DNA from: a bacterium
GTDB taxonomy: Bacteria > Krumholzibacteriota > Krumholzibacteria > LZORAL124-64-63
Assembly (NCBI GenBank): GCA_016873405.1
Contig: VGXH01000039.1
Location: 1-9,549 of the forward strand
DNA length: 9,549 nucleotides
Direction: 5' to 3'
Part shown: positions 5,865 to 9,549 of the stretch, piece after piece
Position numbering within the stretch: position 1 is the first letter of the stretch
How the letters are laid out: each line of letters starts with the position of its first letter
The notes under the pieces: generated by a model
Databases searched by the model: none
What the model saw: the letters and a program-made list of their open reading frames with translations, nothing else
What the model was told of the DNA's origin: nothing
Made by a program: the position numbers and the translations under genes

Positions 5865-7728
5865 AGGGCCGCCGCGGCCTGACCATCGCCGCCGGCGAGA
5901 GCAGCCGGTCCAGATCCTCGCGCGCGAGCAGCCCCTGCTCCAGCACCAGCTCGTAGACGCCGCGCCCGGTGCGCAGCGCCTCCTGGGCCAGTTCGGTGCT
6001 CTTGTCGTAGCCCAGCACCGGGTTCAGCGCGGTGACCACGCCGATGCTGCGCTGCACGTGCTCCAGGCAGCGCTCGACGTTGGCCGTGATGCCGGTCACG
6101 CAGCGCGCGCGCAGCGTCTCCATGCCGTTCTCCAGCATGTCGATGGACTCCAGCAGGCTCTGCACGATCACCGGCTCCATCACGTTCAGCTCGAGCTGGC
6201 CGGCCTCGGCCGCCATCGTGACGGTCAGGTCGTTGCCGATGACCTTGAAGGCGATCTGGTTGACCACCTCGGGGATCACGGGGTTGACCTTGCCGGGCAT
6301 GATCGACGAGCCGGGCTGCATCGGCGGCAGGTTGATCTCGCCCAGGCCGGTGCGCGGCCCGCTCGAGAGCAGGCGCAGGTCGTTGCAGATCTTGGAGAGC
6401 TTGACGGCCAGGCGCTTGAGCGCCGAGCTGTACATGACGAAGGCGCCCGTATCCATGGTCGACTCGATCAGGTGCGGCGCCAGACGCACCTCGAGCCCGC
6501 TGGTGTCGCGCAGATGGGCGACGGCCTTCGCGCCGAAGTCCGGGTCCGCGTTCAGGCCGGTGCCGATGGCGGTGCCGCCCAGGTTGACCTCCAGGAACAG
6601 GGCGGCGTTCTGCTCCAGCCGCTCGATCTCCTCGCCCAGGGTCACCGCGTAGGCCTCGAATTCCTGGCCCAGGGTCATCGGCACCGCGTCCTGCAGCTGG
6701 GTGCGGCCCATCTTCAGCACGTCGTTGAACTCGGCCGCCTTGGCGGCGAACGCGGCCACCAGATCGCGCAGCACGCCGCAGATGCCGGCGTTGGCGTGGA
6801 TCAGGGCCACGCGGAGAGCCGTCGGGTAGGCGTCGTTGGTGGACTGGGCCAGATTCACGTGGTTGTTGGGGTGGCAGTGGCGGTACTCGCCCTTGGCCAG
6901 CCCCAGCAGTTCCAACGCGCGGTTGGCGATCACCTCGTTGGCGTTCATGTTCGTCGAGGTGCCGGCCCCGCCTTGGATCAGGTCCACCCCGAAGTGGCCG
7001 TGCAGCTTGCCCTGGACGATCTCGTGGCAGGCGCGCGTGATGGCGTCGGCGATCGGCTGCGGCAGGTGGCCCAGCTCGGCGTTGGCGCGAGCGCAGGCGT
7101 CCTTGACCATGGCCAGCGCGCGCACCAGCACCGGGTGGTGGCCCAGCGTGACGCCGCTGATGGGGAAGTTCTCCACCGCGCGCAGCGTCTGGATGCCGTA
7201 GTACGCGTCGTGCGGCACCTCGCGGTCGCCCAGCAGGTCGTGCTCGCCGCGCGTGCGGCCGCTGACATACTGGGCGCCGGGGTTGGCCGGGCGCATCGAG
7301 GCCAGCGTCATCCGGCGCGAGATCACGCGCACGGCGCGGGCCAGGACCTTCGCGGCCAGGGCCGGGTCGTCGGCCAGCATCTCCAGAAACTGTTCGCGGG
7401 GCAGGCGGCGGATGCGGCAGGCCACCAGCGCGCGCGCGCACGAGGAGTGCGGGTAGTCGTCCAGGAGGCTGCCCTCGCCCAGGAAGTCGCCGGGGCCGAA
7501 CCAGGCCAGGCGCTTCTCGCCGCCGCCGGGCAGGCGCTGGTAGACCTCGAGCTCGCCGCGCTCGACCAGGTTCACGTTGCGGCGCGGGGCGTGCGTCTCG
7601 AACAGATGGCCGCCGGCGGGCACGTCGATGACGGTCAGGCGCGCGGCGATGCGCTCCAGCTCGGCGGGCTCGAGGCCGCGGAAGAGTTCCATGCGGGACA
7701 GGAAATCGCGGGTTTCGGCGCGGTCCAC
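5842..7728 (-). CDS. aspA: Aspartate ammonia-lyase with N-terminal cyclic-nucleotide-binding-like domain
   Basis: A 628-residue cytoplasmic fusion. Residues about 9-140 form a cyclic-nucleotide-binding fold: FRGLEPAELERIA entry helices, a beta-barrel, then FGPGDFLGEGSLL as the phosphate-binding cassette. From about 161 the sequence follows E. coli aspartase closely: DLLGDREVPHDAYYG, QGGAGTSTNMNANE (252-265), KMGRTQLQDAVPMTLGQEF, and the lyase signature GSSIMPGKVN at 473-482 with the likely catalytic S475. It should interconvert aspartate and fumarate plus ammonia. The arginine expected in the cassette of cAMP binders is replaced (H94/S95), so the ligand is uncertain. GTG at 7728 is chosen because GGAGG lies 7 nt upstream; the ATG at 7767 has no such site. 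A plain AspA is about 480 residues. Confidence 0.93.
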   Translation of the reverse strand: MDRAETRDFLSRMELFRGLEPAELERIAARLTVIDVPAGGHLFETHAPRRNVNLVERGELEVYQRLPGGGEKRLAWFGPGDFLGEGSLLDDYPHSSCARALVACRIRRLPREQFLEMLADDPALAAKVLARAVRVISRRMTLASMRPANPGAQYVSGRTRGEHDLLGDREVPHDAYYGIQTLRAVENFPISGVTLGHHPVLVRALAMVKDACARANAELGHLPQPIADAITRACHEIVQGKLHGHFGVDLIQGGAGTSTNMNANEVIANRALELLGLAKGEYRHCHPNNHVNLAQSTNDAYPTALRVALIHANAGICGVLRDLVAAFAAKAAEFNDVLKMGRTQLQDAVPMTLGQEFEAYAVTLGEEIERLEQNAALFLEVNLGGTAIGTGLNADPDFGAKAVAHLRDTSGLEVRLAPHLIESTMDTGAFVMYSSALKRLAVKLSKICNDLRLLSSGPRTGLGEINLPPMQPGSSIMPGKVNPVIPEVVNQIAFKVIGNDLTVTMAAEAGQLELNVMEPVIVQSLLESIDMLENGMETLRARCVTGITANVERCLEHVQRSIGVVTALNPVLGYDKSTELAQEALRTGRGVYELVLEQGLLAREDLDRLLSPAAMVRPRRPFSRRSGS

Positions 7729-7735
7729 GGCAGGG

Positions 7736-7740
7736 CCTCC
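7736..7740 (-). promoter_or_regulatory. Ribosome binding site that fixes a GTG start for aspA
   Basis: GGAGG on the minus strand, 7 nt before the GTG at 7728. It supports that start over the ATG at 7767, which is preceded only by C/G-rich sequence without a purine tract. Confidence 0.7.
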
Positions 7741-7785
7741 GGTTGTGGTGTCCGTCCAAGCTCGCATGGCGGGGCCGGGGCGGCA

Positions 7786-7855
7786 AGGCGCGGTCAAAGA
7801 GGCGCGGTCAAACAGGCGCGGTCGAACAGGCGCGGTCGAGCAGGCGTGGTCGTGT
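7786..7855. repeat. 14-bp tandem repeat, five copies, in the aspA/HTH divergent spacer
   Basis: Units on the plus strand are aggcgcggtcaaag (7786), aggcgcggtcaaac (7800), aggcgcggtcgaac (7814), aggcgcggtcgagc (7828) and aggcgtggtcgtgt (7842). They decay gradually from left to right. The array ends 11 bp before the -35 box of the promoter for the small helix-turn-helix gene and starts about 58 bp before the aspA start. It could be a cluster of regulator sites serving one or both genes, or a neutral minisatellite. Confidence 0.88.
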
Positions 7856-7866
7856 ACGAACGACGG

Positions 7867-7895
7867 TTCACACCGCCGCCGCCCGCTGCTATGAT
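7867..7895 (+). promoter_or_regulatory. Sigma-70 promoter of the small helix-turn-helix gene
   Basis: TTCACA (7867-7872), a 17-bp spacer and TATGAT (7890-7895) make the best promoter match in the window. The predicted start near 7902 gives a leader of about 56 nt. The five 14-bp repeats sit directly upstream, where activators or upstream-binding repressors commonly act. Confidence 0.65.
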
Positions 7896-7957
7896 CGGCG
7901 CGACGGCGTGAACCGCCCGCCGGTATCGCCCCTCGCTTCATCCGGAAAGGAAGTCCC

Positions 7958-8140
7958 ATGCCCGCCGACAAGAACGCCGATCTGCTGACCGCCGGCGCCA
8001 TCGCCAAGGAACTGGGTCTGCCGGACGCCAAGGTGAAGAAGGCCATCAAGGACCTGGGCCTCGAGCCCAAGGCGAAGAAGGGCGTCTGCTGCCTGTACGG
8101 CCGCGACGCGGTGGCGAAGGTCAAGAAGGCCGCGAAGTAG
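7958..8140 (+). CDS. Small helix-turn-helix-like basic protein
   Basis: A 60-residue, lysine-rich protein. LLTAGAIAKELGLPDAKVKKAI (9-30) has the form of a helix-turn-helix, with the LP turn at 21-22, like the MerR/excisionase start. LGLEPKAKKGVCCLYGRDAV (33-52) fits a following wing with a final helix, ending KVKKAAK. This suggests a minimal DNA-binding protein. No experimental function is known to me, and the adjacent cysteines C44-C45 could be structural or redox-active. The ATG at 7958 has AAGGAAG just upstream and a good promoter at 7867-7895. Strong expression signals on such a short gene argue it is real. It diverges from aspA across the 14-bp repeat array, which it might bind (speculative). 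Confidence 0.85.
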   Translation: MPADKNADLLTAGAIAKELGLPDAKVKKAIKDLGLEPKAKKGVCCLYGRDAVAKVKKAAK

Positions 8141-8171
8141 AGGGCGGGAGTTCGCGGCGGCGGCTGCCAGG

Positions 8172-8215
8172 GCGCCGGCTCGATCTTCGCGAAGACGCCG
8201 GCATCGCGCCGGCGC
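8172..8215. terminator. Possible stem-loop between two convergent genes
   Basis: GCGCCGGC (8172-8179) and GCCGGCGC (8208-8215) form an 8-bp inverted repeat enclosing a second perfect palindrome, TCTTCGCGAAGA (8184-8195). It lies between the ends of the helix-turn-helix gene and the Calx-beta gene, where a two-way terminator would be expected. There is no T-tract on either side, so intrinsic termination is not assured. Confidence 0.35.
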
Positions 8216-8243
8216 AAGCGTCACGAGTGCTCGATACGCGCGC

Positions 8244-9549
8244 CTACGGATCGTCGTCGTCGATCACCCCGTTGGCTTCGGAAGGCGCGCCGACCACGGC
8301 GTTGACCGGGCCTGCCGCCAGCCGGGCGACGAAGATCTCCTGGTTCTCGTGGACGGCGTCCTGAACCGTCGGCACGTTGATGACCACGGATGTCGCGCCC
8401 GGCGGCAGCGTCCACGGGCCGATCGGCGCCGTGAAGTCGGCCGCGCCCTGCGTCGAGCCGCTCAGGAAGTCCACGCCGAACGTCACCGGCACGATGGTCT
8501 GCCGGCTCAGGCTCACCGTGAACGACAGCGTGCCCCCTTCGATCACCGGCGGGCCGGCGGCGATGGTCAGGACCGGCTGGTCGTTGTCCAGCACGCGGCC
8601 GGTGGCCGTCGGCGCCGCGCCGACCACGGCGTTGACCGGGTCGCTGATCCGGATCGTGAAGTCCTCCGCGGCCAGTTCCGGGCCGACGTCATCCACCGTC
8701 GGCACGCGGACCGTCACCGACGACTGCCCCGCCGGCAGCGTGAACGGCCCGGTCCCCGCGCTGACGTAGTCGATGCCCGAGCCGGCCGCGGTGCCGTCGG
8801 TGAACTGCGCGCGGAAGGTGATGGCCGCCTCGCTGGTCCAGGCCGCCTGCACCGTGAAGACGAGATCCTGGCCCTCGCCGGCCGACGCATCGCCCGTGAA
8901 CGACAGCGGCGACGGATCGCCGTCCAGGATCGTGCCCGTGGCCGAGTTGAAGCCGCTGAGCGTGGCATTGACCGGGCCGATCAGCGTGGTCGTGAAGGTC
9001 TCGCTCGCCAGGTCGCCGCCGTCGCCGGCGACGGTCGGCACCGGCACGTTCACGCTGACGGAGCCGGCCGGGATCGTGAACGGCCCGGTGCCGGTATTGA
9101 CGATGTCCCGGGTGACGTTGGCCGTGCCGCTGGAGAACTGAACGCGGAAGCTCACCGGCGCCGTCGACGGCGCGTCCAGGGTGACCGGGAACACCGCCGG
9201 CGCGCCCTCGCTGACGGCCGGCGCCGCCGCGATCGCCAGTTCCGGCGCCTCGACGATGGTCAGGTCCAGGGCGGTGACGCCTAGCGCCACGTTCGCGCCG
9301 GCGATGGTCGCGCGCAGCACCTCGTCGGGCTCGCCCGCCAGCTGGTCGTCGAGCAGCGGCACGGAGAAGCTGAGCGACGGCGTGAACGGCGGGATCACCT
9401 GAGCGCCGCCGCCGGTGAACGTGTAGTCCACCCCCGCGCCCTGGGTGGTGCCGGGCAGCATCGCCAGCGTGAAGGTCGTGGCCGCCTGCCGCGTGGTGGT
9501 CAGGCTCACCGTGAAGACCAGCGTGCTGCCCTCGTTGCCGCGCGTCACC
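8244..9549 (-). CDS. Calx-beta repeat protein, C-terminal part (runs off the right edge)
   Basis: The last 434 or so residues of a larger, probably extracellular protein. Four Calx-beta type domains of about 110 residues follow each other (visible residues 1-102, 103-213, 214-324, 325-434). Each has an xEGxxLxFTVxL opening strand, a GTxxxxxDY-like or equivalent middle, an FTLPAGxxSVxVxVPTV strand, a GPVNAxxG segment and a closing G.I.D.D calcium-binding turn. Calx-beta domains bind calcium and occur in adhesins and other surface proteins. The protein stops right after the last domain (DDDDP) with no sorting signal such as PEP-CTERM or a type IX tail in view, so any export or anchor signal must be N-terminal, outside the window. 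The ATG at 9548 is inside a domain and is not the start. Confidence 0.85.
   Translation of the reverse strand, partial: VTRGNEGSTLVFTVSLTTTRQAATTFTLAMLPGTTQGAGVDYTFTGGGAQVIPPFTPSLSFSVPLLDDQLAGEPDEVLRATIAGANVALGVTALDLTIVEAPELAIAAAPAVSEGAPAVFPVTLDAPSTAPVSFRVQFSSGTANVTRDIVNTGTGPFTIPAGSVSVNVPVPTVAGDGGDLASETFTTTLIGPVNATLSGFNSATGTILDGDPSPLSFTGDASAGEGQDLVFTVQAAWTSEAAITFRAQFTDGTAAGSGIDYVSAGTGPFTLPAGQSSVTVRVPTVDDVGPELAAEDFTIRISDPVNAVVGAAPTATGRVLDNDQPVLTIAAGPPVIEGGTLSFTVSLSRQTIVPVTFGVDFLSGSTQGAADFTAPIGPWTLPPGATSVVINVPTVQDAVHENQEIFVARLAAGPVNAVVGAPSEANGVIDDDDP

Noticed and set aside
7786..7855. CRISPR array
   Set aside because: Units are 14 bp and directly abutting with no spacers; no cas genes. The same applies to the 13-bp repeats at 951-989.
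6058..7911. A 617-codon plus-strand open frame opposite aspA
   Set aside because: It is antisense to a gene with unmistakable aspartase motifs; its Val/Ala/Gly/Gln/His-rich product is typical of a GC-rich shadow frame.
7729..8217. Longer aspA reading from 8217 or from the ATG at 7767
   Set aside because: Neither has a ribosome site; the longer frame runs through the tandem repeats and antisense to the small gene, while GTG 7728 has GGAGG 7 nt upstream.

Overview
This is a GC-rich (roughly 70%), gene-dense bacterial chromosomal window with eight complete protein genes and one partial gene at each edge. No phage, transposon, tRNA, rRNA or CRISPR signature was seen. The mix of genes fits an environmental bacterium of the FCB group or a neighbour such as Eisenbacteria, Krumholzibacteria or Gemmatimonadota. 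It includes extracellular Calx-beta repeats, a short-period surface repeat protein, a lipoprotein and a cyclic-nucleotide-domain aspartase fusion. That placement is inferred from style and was not tested.

Left part (1-3410): the 5' end of a cysteine-synthase-family PLP enzyme and an inorganic pyrophosphatase (ppa) lie on the minus strand. They diverge from a plus-strand pair, moaA (GTP 3',8-cyclase, molybdenum cofactor) and pyrC (dihydroorotase, pyrimidines). The 255-bp divergent spacer carries plausible promoters in both directions and a 13-bp tandem repeat in the presumed ppa leader.

Middle (3441-5864): a minus-strand lipoprotein of unknown function diverges from a small ArsR-family repressor. 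The repressor's promoter, a perfect GTAACC/GGTTAC inverted repeat and its start codon lie within about 45 bp, which suggests autorepression and a nearly leaderless mRNA. The next gene encodes an exported protein built of 15-residue glycine-rich repeats.

Right part (5842-9549): an aspartate ammonia-lyase with an N-terminal cyclic-nucleotide-binding-like domain ends tail-to-tail, with a 23-bp overlap, against the repeat protein gene. It diverges from a 60-residue helix-turn-helix-like protein. The spacer between them holds five tandem 14-bp repeats next to a strong promoter. The window ends in the C-terminal part of a Calx-beta repeat protein.

Most of the content is ordinary metabolism. The parts worth a second look are the CNB-aspartase fusion and its neighbouring repeat array with the small DNA-binding-like gene, and the ArsR plus 15-residue-repeat protein pair. 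No clear new defence or mobile system was found.
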